From Cryobacterium sp. SO1 (GTDB taxonomy: Bacteria > Actinomycetota > Actinomycetes > Actinomycetales > Microbacteriaceae), in the NCBI RefSeq assembly GCF_004210215.2, contig NZ_CP067394.1:620001-684000 (forward strand): a stretch of 64,000 nt of DNA. The letters run 5' to 3'. Shown here piece by piece: positions 7,543-20,597 of the stretch; within the stretch, counting starts at the first letter, position 1, and the number at the start of each line of letters is the position of its first letter. The position numbers and the translations under genes are program-made. Below the pieces are notes generated by a model. It worked only from the letters and a program-made list of their open reading frames with translations, had not been told where the DNA came from and made no database searches.

Positions 7543-8946
7543 GTGCGTATTGCCATCGTTTCGATCCTCCTGGCCGCCAGCGCCGCCCTCACCGCGGCTC
7601 TCGTGGTGGCCTTCGACCTGTTCAGGCCGCACCGGGACACGGTCCCGTTGCTTCTGGGCACCGCGGCACTCTGGCTGCTGTTCGCCGCCGCAGTGGTGGC
7701 GCTGCGCGGGGTCAAGGGGCGCGCCGTCGTGGTGCTCGTGCTTGCCGGATCCGTTGTGATCGGTGGGGCCGCGATGGCAGGCCCGCCCAACACGAGCACC
7801 GACTCCGCCCGTTACGCGTGGGACGGCATCGTGCAGAACGCCGGGATCTCGCCGTACGCCTACGTGCCGTCGGACGACCGGGTCGACGGGCTGCGGCCGG
7901 ACTGGCTGTTCCCCGCCCCGGTGGCCGGCGATAGCGGGGCCGAGTGTGTGGGCGAGCGCATCGAAACCGTGCCGCGGGACACCGGGCTGCCGCTCTGTTC
8001 CGCGCTGAATCGCACCACGGTGCCCACCATCTATCCGCCGGCGGCCGAGATATACTTCGCCGCCGTTCGCGCCGTCGTCGGACCCGACGCCGGCTACTGG
8101 CCGCTGCAACTGACCGGCCTGCTGCTGTGCGTGGGCATCACCGGGATGCTGCTGGTGGGCATGCGCCGCCGCGGCATCGACCAACGCCACGCGGCGCTCT
8201 GGGCGTGGTGCCCGCTGGTGGCGACCGAGGGCATCACCAACTCGCACGTGGACCTGCTCGGGGTGGCCTTCGTCCTCGCCGCAGCGTTCTGGGTCAGCAG
8301 CACCAAGTACGTTCGTGGCGGGATCCTGCTCGGGGTGGCCATCGGCGTCAAGCTCATCCCCGCCATCGCCGCGCCCGCGATGCTCAAACGGCAGGGCTGG
8401 AAGGTCGTCGTCGCGGCCGTCGCCACCTTCTTGTTGCTCTATCTGCCGTACGTGCTGGCCACCGGCATCGGCGTGCTCGGTTATCTGCCCGGCTATCTCA
8501 CCGAGGAAGGCTACGAGGACGGGTCCAGGTTCGCGCTGGTCTCCCTGATCGCGCCGGGCAGTTCCGCGATCGTCGTGGCGGCGATCCTGCTGGCCGGCTT
8601 GGCCGTCGTCACCATCTGGACGACCGACCCGGAGCGACCGTGGCTCGGCCAGCTCCTGATGATCGGCGGCACCCTCCTGGTGCTCAGCCCGCGCTACCCC
8701 TGGTACGCGCTGCTGCTGTTGCCGTTCATCGCGCTCAGCGGCCGCTGGGAGTGGTTGGCGATCCCGCTGGCCCTGACTGTGCGTCTGCTGGTGCCCTCGC
8801 TCACGGTCACCCGGGTCTCGCTGGCCATCGCGCTGATGCTGATCGTGATCGTATCGGTGCAGAGGGCCGGGCCGGGAGCTTTGGGGCGTTGGCGGGGATC
8901 GCTCACCCGTCTCGTCACCACCCGCAGGAACCCTCAGCGCACGTAA
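7543..8946 (+). CDS. GT87-type polytopic glycosyltransferase
   Basis: A 467-residue protein with about ten to twelve membrane segments, built like the polyprenyl-phosphomannose-dependent mannosyltransferases (GT-C fold, GT87/MptB-like). The loop after the second membrane region contains DSARYAWDGIVQNAGISPY, with the acidic and aromatic residues usual for GT-C catalytic loops. NRTTVPTIYPPAAE is another family-like segment. The GTG at 7543 has GGAGG about 8 nt upstream. The gene is divergent from the oxidoreductase and its last 13 bp overlap the convergent GT39 gene. The likely role is adding a sugar outside the membrane to an envelope glycolipid or glycan; the acceptor is unknown. Confidence 0.8.
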   Translation: MRIAIVSILLAASAALTAALVVAFDLFRPHRDTVPLLLGTAALWLLFAAAVVALRGVKGRAVVVLVLAGSVVIGGAAMAGPPNTSTDSARYAWDGIVQNAGISPYAYVPSDDRVDGLRPDWLFPAPVAGDSGAECVGERIETVPRDTGLPLCSALNRTTVPTIYPPAAEIYFAAVRAVVGPDAGYWPLQLTGLLLCVGITGMLLVGMRRRGIDQRHAALWAWCPLVATEGITNSHVDLLGVAFVLAAAFWVSSTKYVRGGILLGVAIGVKLIPAIAAPAMLKRQGWKVVVAAVATFLLLYLPYVLATGIGVLGYLPGYLTEEGYEDGSRFALVSLIAPGSSAIVVAAILLAGLAVVTIWTTDPERPWLGQLLMIGGTLLVLSPRYPWYALLLLPFIALSGRWEWLAIPLALTVRLLVPSLTVTRVSLAIALMLIVIVSVQRAGPGALGRWRGSLTRLVTTRRNPQRT

Positions 8947-10520
8947 CGCAAAACGTTCACGCCGGTCAGACCCCATTCCTCGTCGAGGCTGTAGCCGAGG
9001 GCGGCGAGCTTCTCGGTCACGCTCGGTCGCCAGTCCTGTTTGTCGCTGGTCACCAGCCAGACCGCGTCGACCCCGTCGAACCGGTCGGTCACGGCGTCCA
9101 GCGGGTAGCGGGTCTCCCACAGCCCGCCGGACTGGGCGGCGGGGGTCTTCAGCTTCACGTCGATCAACCGGTCGAAGGCATCCGGATACGAATAGGCGAT
9201 CACCCGGGTGGTCGCAGACGGATGCTGGCGCACCGGCCCGTAGATGATGGCGGCGGTCTCGTCCGGGTGGGCGGCCCGCTCGCCCGAGATGAGCTCGGCG
9301 ACCTCGCTCCACGACGAATTCTGCTTCGCCTCCGGCTGCCGTTGGGCGACGAACTGGGGTGCGGCCAGGCCGACGAGCGCCACCAGGGCGGCCACGATCA
9401 ACCATCGGCGCCGCAGCGCATCCAGGGCCACCCCGATCAGAATCGCCACGGCCGGTGCGCTGAAGGTGAGGTAGCGGGGCGAGTACAACGGTGTGGCGAT
9501 CGCCGACGCGACGATGACCCCGAGCGTGGGCACGACCAGCCAGGGCACCGCGATGGCCAACAGCGACGGGTTCCCTGCCTGCACTCGCGGCACAGTCGGT
9601 CCGGTCGCGCGGCGTCGGTGGGCGGCGCGCCCCAGGATCACGACACCGACTATCACCAGGGCCCATGCCGCGACCGCGAACGGCCGGTTCAGGTAGAACC
9701 ACTGGGTGACGAATACGCCGTTCCAGCTGCCCCAGCTGATCGGGGCGATCCAGCTCACCTGGCCGGACTGGCCCACCACGCCGAGGGCGAAGGGCAGCAG
9801 CAGTGCGGCGGCCGCGACGGAGGCCACGGCCCAGCCGAGCATCGACGATCGTGCTGCCCGGTCACGACGCCGGCCGGCCCACACTGTCCACAGAGCGGTC
9901 AGGCCGTGGGCGCCGACCAGGAAGGCGAGGTAGATGAAGGTGACGGTGGCGATGACGGCGACGGCGCCGTAGAGGGTCCACCAGAGCAGGCGGATGCGCC
10001 GGGGCGCTGGGCCGCGACGCCAGGCCGCCAGGAAGATCAGGGTCAGCGCCACCGCGAGGGCGGCGGTCAGCGCGTAGGACCGGCCCTCTGCGCCCATCCA
10101 GGTCACCCGGGGCAGCAGGCAGAAGGCGGCACCCGCGAGCACGGCGGCGCGACGGCTGGCCCGGGAACGAACCAGTATGACGGTCAGCGCGGCCGCGAGC
10201 CCGACACAGACGGCGCTCGGCAACCGCAACGCAAACGGCGAATAGCCCACGAGATCGAGCCAGAGATGCATGCCCGCGTAGTACAGGCCGTGCACGGCAT
10301 CGATGCTCAGGAGCATCCGGGCTAGCTCGGGCCAGCTGCGCATGGTGGCGGAAACCGTCGCAGCTTCGTCGAACCAGATCGACGGCTGCCAGGACCAGGC
10401 GAGCGTGAGCAGGGTGCCGAACAGCCCGACCAGCAGCGCGTCGCGCCCCGAGGCACGCACCGGGATGCGGCCGGCGGCCGGCGTGGCCGCGCGGCGCAGT
10501 GTCGAGGTGGGGGTGGTCAT
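8934..10520 (-). CDS. GT39-type membrane glycosyltransferase
   Basis: A 528-residue polytopic protein of the protein O-mannosyltransferase/ArnT superfamily. The first extracellular loop carries WFDEAATVSA, the Asp-Glu motif that serves these enzymes as catalytic site. About ten membrane helices follow, then a soluble C-terminal domain of roughly 120 residues. The start at 10520 has GGGAGAG about 9 nt upstream; ATG 10538 and 10568 are in frame but lack this. It may use a polyprenyl-phosphate sugar made by the GT2 gene at 3.7 kb (inference). The 3' end overlaps the GT87 gene by 13 bp. Confidence 0.82.
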   Translation of the reverse strand: MTTPTSTLRRAATPAAGRIPVRASGRDALLVGLFGTLLTLAWSWQPSIWFDEAATVSATMRSWPELARMLLSIDAVHGLYYAGMHLWLDLVGYSPFALRLPSAVCVGLAAALTVILVRSRASRRAAVLAGAAFCLLPRVTWMGAEGRSYALTAALAVALTLIFLAAWRRGPAPRRIRLLWWTLYGAVAVIATVTFIYLAFLVGAHGLTALWTVWAGRRRDRAARSSMLGWAVASVAAAALLLPFALGVVGQSGQVSWIAPISWGSWNGVFVTQWFYLNRPFAVAAWALVIVGVVILGRAAHRRRATGPTVPRVQAGNPSLLAIAVPWLVVPTLGVIVASAIATPLYSPRYLTFSAPAVAILIGVALDALRRRWLIVAALVALVGLAAPQFVAQRQPEAKQNSSWSEVAELISGERAAHPDETAAIIYGPVRQHPSATTRVIAYSYPDAFDRLIDVKLKTPAAQSGGLWETRYPLDAVTDRFDGVDAVWLVTSDKQDWRPSVTEKLAALGYSLDEEWGLTGVNVLRYVR

Positions 10521-10691
10521 GGTCGAGCTCTCTCCCATTCGTACCCAGTCATATCGGCCGGGGGCCACCGCGACCCCTTGTCGAGGGTAGGCGACCTTTC
10601 CGGGAATCTACCCGGAGGGGTCATCGTCGTGAAGTCCCGAGTGATCTCCCGGGGCGAGTCCGTCCGCGTCCACTTTCGCGAGCTTCTGGGG

Positions 10692-10726
10692 GGCGCGAAA
10701 AACGGCCGAGCGGGTGCTCGGCCGTT
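10692..10726 (-). terminator. Intrinsic terminator of the lipoprotein gene
   Basis: Perfect 11-bp stem (AACGGCCGAGC / GCTCGGCCGTT) with a 4-nt loop at 10701-10726, followed on the minus strand by a run of five Ts. It lies 40 bp after the lipoprotein stop codon. Confidence 0.8.
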
Positions 10727-10766
10727 GTTCGTGTGCTGCGGCGGTGCTGCGGTGTGGTGCGGGTGG

Positions 10767-11453
10767 TTACTTGGTGTTGACGGTGATGGTGGCGATGCCC
10801 ACGAGGAGCTGGTCGGCGACGGCGTCGGTGTTGAAGGTGGTGTTCAGCAGGGCGGCGGCGTCGGCGGAGATGTGCACGGTGGTGCCGGTGAGGATGGCGT
10901 TGTCGCCGTCCATCTGGAGGGGCTCGAGGGTTCCGCCGTAGAGGTCGAAGAGCTTGACCTGGGTGGCGGCGGACTCGCCGTTGGCGGTGACGTCGCCGAA
11001 GAGCTCCGAGGTGCCGGGGTCGATGGTGAAGTTGGTCAGTTCGACGACGGTGTCGCCGGCGGTGAGGGAGAAGCCGCTGCCTTCGTGCTCGATGTTGCCC
11101 TGGACGTAGGGGCGGAAGTCCTCGGCCGGGTCGTAGTAGTCCACGTTTCCGCCGGTGATGGGGAAGTGCAGGCTGCCTTCTTCGAGGGTGGCGGTGCCGA
11201 CGGTGCCGGGGGTCAGGCCCAGGCTGGTGAGGGCGGCGGCGAAGTCGGCGTCGAGGAGGACGGAGGTGTCGACGCCGGTGAGGGCGGGGATCGAGGCCAG
11301 CGGGGTGGGGGTGGCTTCGGCGGAGGAGCTGCTGCTGGAGGAGCTGGAGGACGGCGTCGACGCCGTGCTTTCGTCCGTGGAGCAGGCGGCGAGGCCGGTG
11401 ATGAGCAGGCCGGCGGTGGTCAGTCCGAGTGCGGTCTTGGTGAAGCTGCGCAT
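10767..11453 (-). CDS. Secreted lipoprotein with Ser-rich linker and HtaA-like domain
   Basis: A 228-residue protein with a lipoprotein signal: MRSFTK basic end, hydrophobic core, and lipobox LAAC (acylated Cys near residue 24). A low-complexity linker follows, including ten consecutive serines. The remaining 170 residues contain ITGGNVDYYDP, GNIEHEGSGFSL and VELTNFTIDPGTS, a pattern I associate with HtaA-like haem-binding domains of actinobacteria. No haem-ligating Tyr/His pair can be assigned, so function is open. AAAGGA sits about 8 nt before the ATG. It is monocistronic, with a strong terminator downstream. Confidence 0.75.
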   Translation of the reverse strand: MRSFTKTALGLTTAGLLITGLAACSTDESTASTPSSSSSSSSSSAEATPTPLASIPALTGVDTSVLLDADFAAALTSLGLTPGTVGTATLEEGSLHFPITGGNVDYYDPAEDFRPYVQGNIEHEGSGFSLTAGDTVVELTNFTIDPGTSELFGDVTANGESAATQVKLFDLYGGTLEPLQMDGDNAILTGTTVHISADAAALLNTTFNTDAVADQLLVGIATITVNTK

Positions 11454-11571
11454 GATGTGATCCTTTGCTGTGGGGTGGTGGTGTGGGGTGGTGGTGCGGG
11501 GTGTTGCTTGGTATGCAGGTGATTCGGCCCCCCGGCAGAAAAGGTTTGGTCTTGGTGGAAAAAAGATCAGC

Positions 11572-11608
11572 GGCAACAAAAATCGCGCCTGTCCGGGGAC
11601 AAGCGCGA
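11572..11608 (-). terminator. Terminator of the metallopeptidase-like gene
   Basis: Hairpin at 11583-11608 (12-bp stem with one mismatch, 2-nt loop) followed on the minus strand by TTTTTGTTG. It starts 26 bp after the stop codon. Confidence 0.7.
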
Positions 11609-11633
11609 CCTGGGCGGTGCTGGGGAGCGTCCC

Positions 11634-12080
11634 CTAGAAGTGTCGGAACCGGTCGGGCGCGAGATCCCAGGGGTCTTTGCCCAGCAACTCGGCCACACCA
11701 CGGAACACGCAGCTCTCAATGACCATGCGCTGATGGAGCTCGTCAATGCGGTGCAGCCGGCTCAACCGTTGGATGGGCAGCCGAAAGAAGGTGATGCGGC
11801 GGGCACGGGCATCCACGGCGTAGCGCTCGACCCCGACACCGGAGATCACGTCCATGGGCCCCGGAGCCACTTCGAAGCTGACGTCAGCCAGTTCGGTGGG
11901 CCAGACCATCCGCAAGTAGTCGACAGTCGACGCAATCGTCATGTCAAAGGTGTCGATCCGTGTCCTCAACGGCGGGAGGAAGGGACCAGTGGCAGAACTC
12001 CGGATGCCGCGGCCGTGCCGGTCCCGGCCCCGGCCCCGGGATGTGGCCGGTTGCACGGTTGCGCGGCGTGAACGAGGCAT
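11634..12080 (-). CDS. Metallopeptidase-family-like protein (zincin relative lacking HExxH)
   Basis: A 148-residue cytoplasmic protein. After a very basic Arg-rich N-terminus, LPPLRTRIDTFDM and ITFFRLPIQRLS match the pattern of the actinobacterial metallopeptidase family found beside DUF3499. The position where zincins carry HExxH reads HQRMVIESCVFRGVAELLG, so the zinc site is absent and peptidase activity is unlikely. The start is divergent from DUF3499 across 45 bp. TAGACT lies 6 nt before the ATG, predicting a leaderless transcript. Function unknown; conserved neighbourhood is the main support. Confidence 0.65.
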   Translation of the reverse strand: MPRSRRATVQPATSRGRGRDRHGRGIRSSATGPFLPPLRTRIDTFDMTIASTVDYLRMVWPTELADVSFEVAPGPMDVISGVGVERYAVDARARRITFFRLPIQRLSRLHRIDELHQRMVIESCVFRGVAELLGKDPWDLAPDRFRHF

Positions 12081-12086
12081 ACCGTC

Positions 12087-12092
12087 AGTCTA
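12087..12092 (-). promoter_or_regulatory. -10 box for the metallopeptidase-like gene (leaderless)
   Basis: TAGACT on the minus strand, 6 nt before the ATG at 12080. Confidence 0.45.
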
Positions 12093-12110
12093 CGTGCGGG
12101 GCATCGGCGG

Positions 12111-12116
12111 TATCCT
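12111..12116 (+). promoter_or_regulatory. -10 box for the DUF3499 gene
   Basis: TATCCT, 9 nt before the ATG at 12126; no ribosome site between, so the transcript is probably leaderless. Confidence 0.45.
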
Positions 12117-12125
12117 TCAATCACC

Positions 12126-12365
12126 ATGTCAGTAAGACCGTGCTCACGAATATCCTGCCGCGACGAAGCCGTGGCGACCCTGACGTTCTCGTACGCCGAC
12201 TCCATGGCCGTGCTCGGTCCGCTCGCAGGCAGCCACGAACCGCATACCTATGACTTGTGCGCACGCCACGCGCGCCTGACCACTCCGCCTCAGGGTTGGC
12301 AAATGATTCGGCATCGCCTCACCTCCGTCGAGGATGCCGCCCGGACCGCGCCGTACCCCACCTGA
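12126..12365 (+). CDS. DUF3499 family protein
   Basis: A 79-residue protein starting MSVRPCSRISCRDEAVATLTF, with the paired Cys of the family N-terminus (Cys6, Cys11) and a later YDLCARHA segment; together these could bind a metal such as zinc (inference). DUF3499 is a small actinobacterial family without known function, typically next to the metallopeptidase-like gene as here. The ATG lies 9 nt after a TATCCT box. The rRNA operon promoter begins about 290 bp downstream; no terminator was identified between them. Confidence 0.85.
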   Translation: MSVRPCSRISCRDEAVATLTFSYADSMAVLGPLAGSHEPHTYDLCARHARLTTPPQGWQMIRHRLTSVEDAARTAPYPT

Positions 12366-12657
12366 TCCTCGTGGGGAGACCCCGATTCACGCCGTCAAGG
12401 GCCGACACGCCCGGGCGTCAGAGGTGATTTGCGGCCCTCTCGGAATCCCCGTAATGTCATCTCACGTCACCCCACAGGTTCGGAAAGCCGTAGCGCTTCT
12501 GGCCTCAAGCGGGACCAAATCTCAGTCACGACAAACTAACTCGTTTTCGAGGTTTCGACTCGTCATGGCCGGGAATCAGCTCTTTGTTCGATCCTCGAAT
12601 TGATCGAGCGGATTGTCTTCAGGCAGTAGCTTGCCGAAAACACGCCACTCAGCCGAT
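12366..12657. other. Intergenic region upstream of the rRNA promoter
   Basis: About 290 bp between DUF3499 and the rRNA promoter. No convincing gene, RNA or repeat is visible. The AT content rises towards the promoter. Further upstream rRNA promoters may lie here but no TTGACA/TATAAT pair stands out. Confidence 0.5.
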
Positions 12658-12686
12658 TTGACAGTGATTCGAGCCGAGGCTAGGAT
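12658..12686 (+). promoter_or_regulatory. rRNA operon promoter
   Basis: TTGACA (12658-12663), 17-bp spacer, TAGGAT (12681-12686): a near-consensus housekeeping promoter about 285 bp before 16S. Transcription would begin near 12693. Confidence 0.85.
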
Positions 12687-12969
12687 AGTACAGTTGCCCC
12701 GGAGCGACAGCCTTTCAGGCTTGAAGTCGGGTGCGTCCGATCCTTGAGAACTCAACAGCGTGCACAATGTCAAATGCCAAAAACCTCGTGGTTTGGATCC
12801 GTTTCTAGCGGTGAAGGGCCAGGAGATTCCTTTGGAAAACATTTAAACAACAAAGCAAGTCAGTAATGATTTGTTCTGTCAGTTTCAAACTTGTGTCTTG
12901 TTCGCCTATTCCGGCGGCTAGACACACTAGATGTGCCCACTGAGCTTGCTCGGTGAGGCTATTGAACAT
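12687..12969 (+). ncRNA. Pre-rRNA leader with conserved processing motif
   Basis: Transcribed leader ahead of 16S. The 20-nt segment at 12744-12763, starting TTGAGAACTCAACAG, recurs in similar form in the 16S-23S spacer (from 14814), as is usual in actinobacterial rRNA operons, where such elements are linked to antitermination and precursor processing. Short inverted repeats close to 16S (12940-12960, GAGCTTGCTC) would help form the processing stem. Confidence 0.6.
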
Positions 12970-18088
<5,119 letters not shown>

Positions 18089-18212
18089 TAACACACAGTT
18101 TGAATAAGCTGTTCTGCGTCCACTATGTGGTTCTCGATGTACGGTCGAGAACAACGCCCTCCACGGAGGGCTCTATAACTGAAGAATATAGAATCGATTC
18201 ACCATCACCAGG
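18089..18212 (+). other. 23S-5S spacer
   Basis: About 120 bp with two hairpins: GTTCTCGA/TCGAGAAC (around 18130-18153) and GCCCTCCACGGAGGGC (around 18157-18172), probable processing sites. No tRNA. Confidence 0.6.
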
Positions 18213-18332
18213 TGTTTCGGCGGCTATAGCAAGAGGGAAACGCCCGGTCACATTCCGAACCCGGAAGCTAAGACTCTTTGCGCCGATGGTACTGCAGGGG
18301 GGACCCTGTGGGAGAGTAGGACACCGCCGGAC
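18213..18332 (+). rRNA. rrf: 5S ribosomal RNA
   Basis: About 120 nt, from GTTTCGGCGG to CACCGCCGGAC; the ends pair as the 5S helix I. The internal CCCGGTCACATTCCGAACCC and GAGAGTAGGACACCGCC segments are diagnostic. It closes the rRNA operon. Confidence 0.96.
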
Positions 18333-18345
18333 TTAACTTAGAAAA

Positions 18346-18383
18346 CAGGAAAGCCACCCCACCGGGGTGGCTTTCCTGCGTTT
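18346..18383 (+). terminator. rRNA operon terminator
   Basis: 15-bp perfect stem (CAGGAAAGCCACCCC / GGGGTGGCTTTCCTG) with a 3-nt loop, followed by CGTTT. It begins 13 bp after 5S. Confidence 0.9.
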
Positions 18384-18406
18384 AACCCCCACCCGCACCC
18401 ACCCCC

Positions 18407-18562
18407 GCTGGTCGAGCTCGTCCAGACCCCGCGACACGACCCGCGCACACGCACCCCTCCCGCTGGTCGAGCTCGTCGAGACCCCGCGAGGCGACCCGCG
18501 CACACGCACGCCGCCGGCTCCGGCCCCGCACTCCCGTCACCTGGTCTCGACGAGCTCGACCA
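18407..18562. repeat. Cluster of three 20-bp palindromic repeats
   Basis: Copies of TGGTCGAGCTCGTCGAGACC lie at 18409-18428 (one mismatch), 18464-18483 and, inverted, 18543-18562. The first two are embedded in a 48-bp near-identical direct repeat (18407-18454 and 18462-18509). The region 18384-18695 has no gene. Such repeats are frequent between genes in Microbacteriaceae; their role is not known to me. Confidence 0.75.
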
Positions 18563-18695
18563 CCGAGGTCGACGCGAGACGGGGCATCCGCGAACCGTGA
18601 GAAAAGCACCACACCACGCTCGTTTTCGGGGCTTAACTCACAGCTCGCGGGAGGGGAGGCGGGCTTGGGTGGGGGAAGGCGGGGGATCCGGCGGG

Positions 18696-19550
18696 TCAGC
18701 GGTCGGGGAAGTCGTGGGGACGGCCGGTCAGGACCGGGGCCAGCTTGTCGAGGCGTCCGCGTTCGAGGAGGTGACCGGTGTACTCACGGTTGCGCCGCAC
18801 CTCCGCGACCCCGATGAGCAGGTACTCCGGCGGCACGGCCGGCACCGGGGACACGAACGGTGCCACCTCGGCGGCGAGACTCTCCGCCAACCGCACCCGG
18901 GTGTCCGGGGAGAGCTGGTGCGCCTGTCTGAGGAATTGCGCCACCCGTCGGGACAGGCGGTCGGGCAGCCGGGCGACGTCCACGGTCCCGGCCCAGGACG
19001 CCAGGACCGGAGGCAGCACGAAGCTGGGCTCGCTGAACCTGGGCACGCGTTCGTGCTGGCTGTAGGTGCCCGCCAGGAGGTCACCGAGCCGTTTGGAGCG
19101 GGAGTTGAGCAGCGCACAGGTGACCGCGAGGCCGCCGAAGGTGAGGAAGATCTCGATCACGCCCATCAGAGCGCGGATGAAAGAATGCCGCAGCCCGGTG
19201 GCCCCGCCGTCGTCGCGGACGATGCGTGCGCCGACGGCCCAGCGTCCCAACGAACGTCCGTGCGACAGGGTCTCGACCAGCATCGGCACGATCAGCAGCG
19301 AGAAGACCAGGCCGGAAATGGCCAGCGCCTGGGCCAGGGCCTCGTCGACGCCGTCGCCGAACAGCACTGAAACCAGGAGGGCCATCAGGAGGAAGAAGCC
19401 GACATAGGCGACCCAGTCGATCATCGTCCCGGCGCTGCGCAGGATCACGCTGGCCGGCCGCACATCGAGGGCGACGGCCTCACCGGTCACCAGTTCGCGC
19501 TCGATCAGGGAATCTTCACCGTGATCGGCTGCTTTCCAAGGCTCCGCCAT
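18696..19550 (-). CDS. RDD family membrane protein
   Basis: A 284-residue protein. The RDD-type membrane domain spans about residues 30-170 with the signature arginine and aspartates (VILRSAGTMIDW, GRSLGRWAVGARIVRDDGG, RSKRLGDLLAGTYS). A soluble tail of about 110 residues follows. RDD proteins have been linked to ion transport in some bacteria, but most are uncharacterised. It starts 17 bp from the divergent SpoIIM-like gene, an arrangement conserved next to the MoxR/DUF58 cluster in actinobacteria. Confidence 0.88.
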   Translation of the reverse strand: MAEPWKAADHGEDSLIERELVTGEAVALDVRPASVILRSAGTMIDWVAYVGFFLLMALLVSVLFGDGVDEALAQALAISGLVFSLLIVPMLVETLSHGRSLGRWAVGARIVRDDGGATGLRHSFIRALMGVIEIFLTFGGLAVTCALLNSRSKRLGDLLAGTYSQHERVPRFSEPSFVLPPVLASWAGTVDVARLPDRLSRRVAQFLRQAHQLSPDTRVRLAESLAAEVAPFVSPVPAVPPEYLLIGVAEVRRNREYTGHLLERGRLDKLAPVLTGRPHDFPDR

Positions 19551-19553
19551 GTC

Positions 19554-19559
19554 TACTAT
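19554..19559 (+). promoter_or_regulatory. -10 box for the SpoIIM-like gene (leaderless)
   Basis: TACTAT, 8 nt before the ATG at 19568, inside the 17-bp gap between divergent start codons. Confidence 0.45.
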
Positions 19560-19567
19560 TGAAGCAG

Positions 19568-20563
19568 ATGGATCTTGACGCGTATTCAGCGGCGCACCGC
19601 GCCGAATGGGACCGCCTGGCCGAGCTCGGCCACCGGCGGCAGCTCAGCGGAGCCCAGTCGGACGAACTGATCCAGGCCTATCAGGCCGGGGCCACCCAGC
19701 TGTCTGTCATCAAGACGGCGGCCGGGTCGACGATGCACGGCGACCGGCTCTCCGTGATCCTGTCGCGCGCCAGGCTCCGCTTCACCGGGGCGGGCACGAA
19801 CGTGCTCGCCCAGATACCGCGGTTTTTCCTCATCCAGCTGCCGGCCGCGCTGTACCGGCTGCGCTGGCTGACCCTGGCGGTGGCCGTGGTCACCGTCGTC
19901 GTCGCGTCGCTGTATGCGATCTGGGCCACGAACACTCCCGACGTGCTGGCCAATTTCGGGTCCCCCGCCGAGCTCGAGCAGCTGGCCAACCAGAGCTTCG
20001 TGTCGTACTACTCCGAGAATCCGGCTGCCTCATTCGCGGGGCGGGTGTGGACCAACAACGCCTGGATCGCGGCGCAGTGTGTGGCCTTCGGCATCCTGGG
20101 CGTCTACGTGCCCTATATCGTGCTGCAGAACGCCCAGAACCTCGGCGTCACCGCGGCTGTCATGTTCGCGTACGACCAGGGTGACACCTTCTTCCTCTAC
20201 ATCGCCCCGCACGGCCTGCTCGAGTTGACGGCGATCTTCGTGGCGGCGGCCGCTGGGCTTCGGATCTTCTGGGCCTGGATCGCGCCGGGCGCCCGGACCC
20301 GCGGCCAGGCGTTGGCCGAGGATGCCAGGGCCCTGTTCACGGTGGCCATCGGGTTGGTGTTCGTGCTGCTGGTATCCGGCATCCTCGAGGGGTTCGTGAC
20401 CCCGGCGCCCTGGCCCTGGCCGGTGAAGATCGGCATCGGCGCCGCGGCCCTGCTCGCTTTCCTCGCCTACATGCTGGTGCTCGGCGGACGAGCCGTGCGC
20501 GCGGGCGAGACCGGCGACCTGGCGGAGTTCGAAGCGGGCAGCGCCCGGGTTTTCGCCGGCTGA
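19568..20563 (+). CDS. Stage II sporulation protein M-like (SpoIIM/DUF95) membrane protein
   Basis: A 331-residue protein with a soluble N-terminal region of about 100 residues (MDLDAYSAAHRAEWDRLAEL) and five or so membrane helices. The segment TNNAWIAAQCVAFGILGVYVPY and the YIAPHGLLELTAIFVAAAAG segment are typical of the SpoIIM/DUF95 family. In spore formers SpoIIM acts in peptidoglycan hydrolysis at the engulfing septum; this organism is not expected to form endospores, so the role is different or unknown. Start fixed by the ATG after the TACTAT box. Convergent with DUF58 (34-bp gap). Confidence 0.88.
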   Translation: MDLDAYSAAHRAEWDRLAELGHRRQLSGAQSDELIQAYQAGATQLSVIKTAAGSTMHGDRLSVILSRARLRFTGAGTNVLAQIPRFFLIQLPAALYRLRWLTLAVAVVTVVVASLYAIWATNTPDVLANFGSPAELEQLANQSFVSYYSENPAASFAGRVWTNNAWIAAQCVAFGILGVYVPYIVLQNAQNLGVTAAVMFAYDQGDTFFLYIAPHGLLELTAIFVAAAAGLRIFWAWIAPGARTRGQALAEDARALFTVAIGLVFVLLVSGILEGFVTPAPWPWPVKIGIGAAALLAFLAYMLVLGGRAVRAGETGDLAEFEAGSARVFAG

Positions 20564-20597
20564 GTCCATCTGACCCCGGCTGACCCTGGCGATCCGG

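Noticed and set aside
6853..9702. 949-residue minus-strand open frame across three genes
   Set aside because: Covers parts of genes on both strands in a shifted frame, with Arg/Gly/Pro-rich sequence and no motif.
10578..11522. 314-residue Gly/Val-rich open frame opposite the lipoprotein
   Set aside because: Antisense shadow of the lipoprotein and its terminator region; no ribosome site.
12576..12842. 88-residue minus-strand open frame over the rRNA promoter
   Set aside because: Lies across the rRNA promoter and leader, low hydrophobic pattern, no ribosome site.
18367..18612. Open frames in the repeat patch after the rRNA operon
   Set aside because: Their apparent repeats (LVELVETPR) are simply the translated 20-bp DNA repeat.
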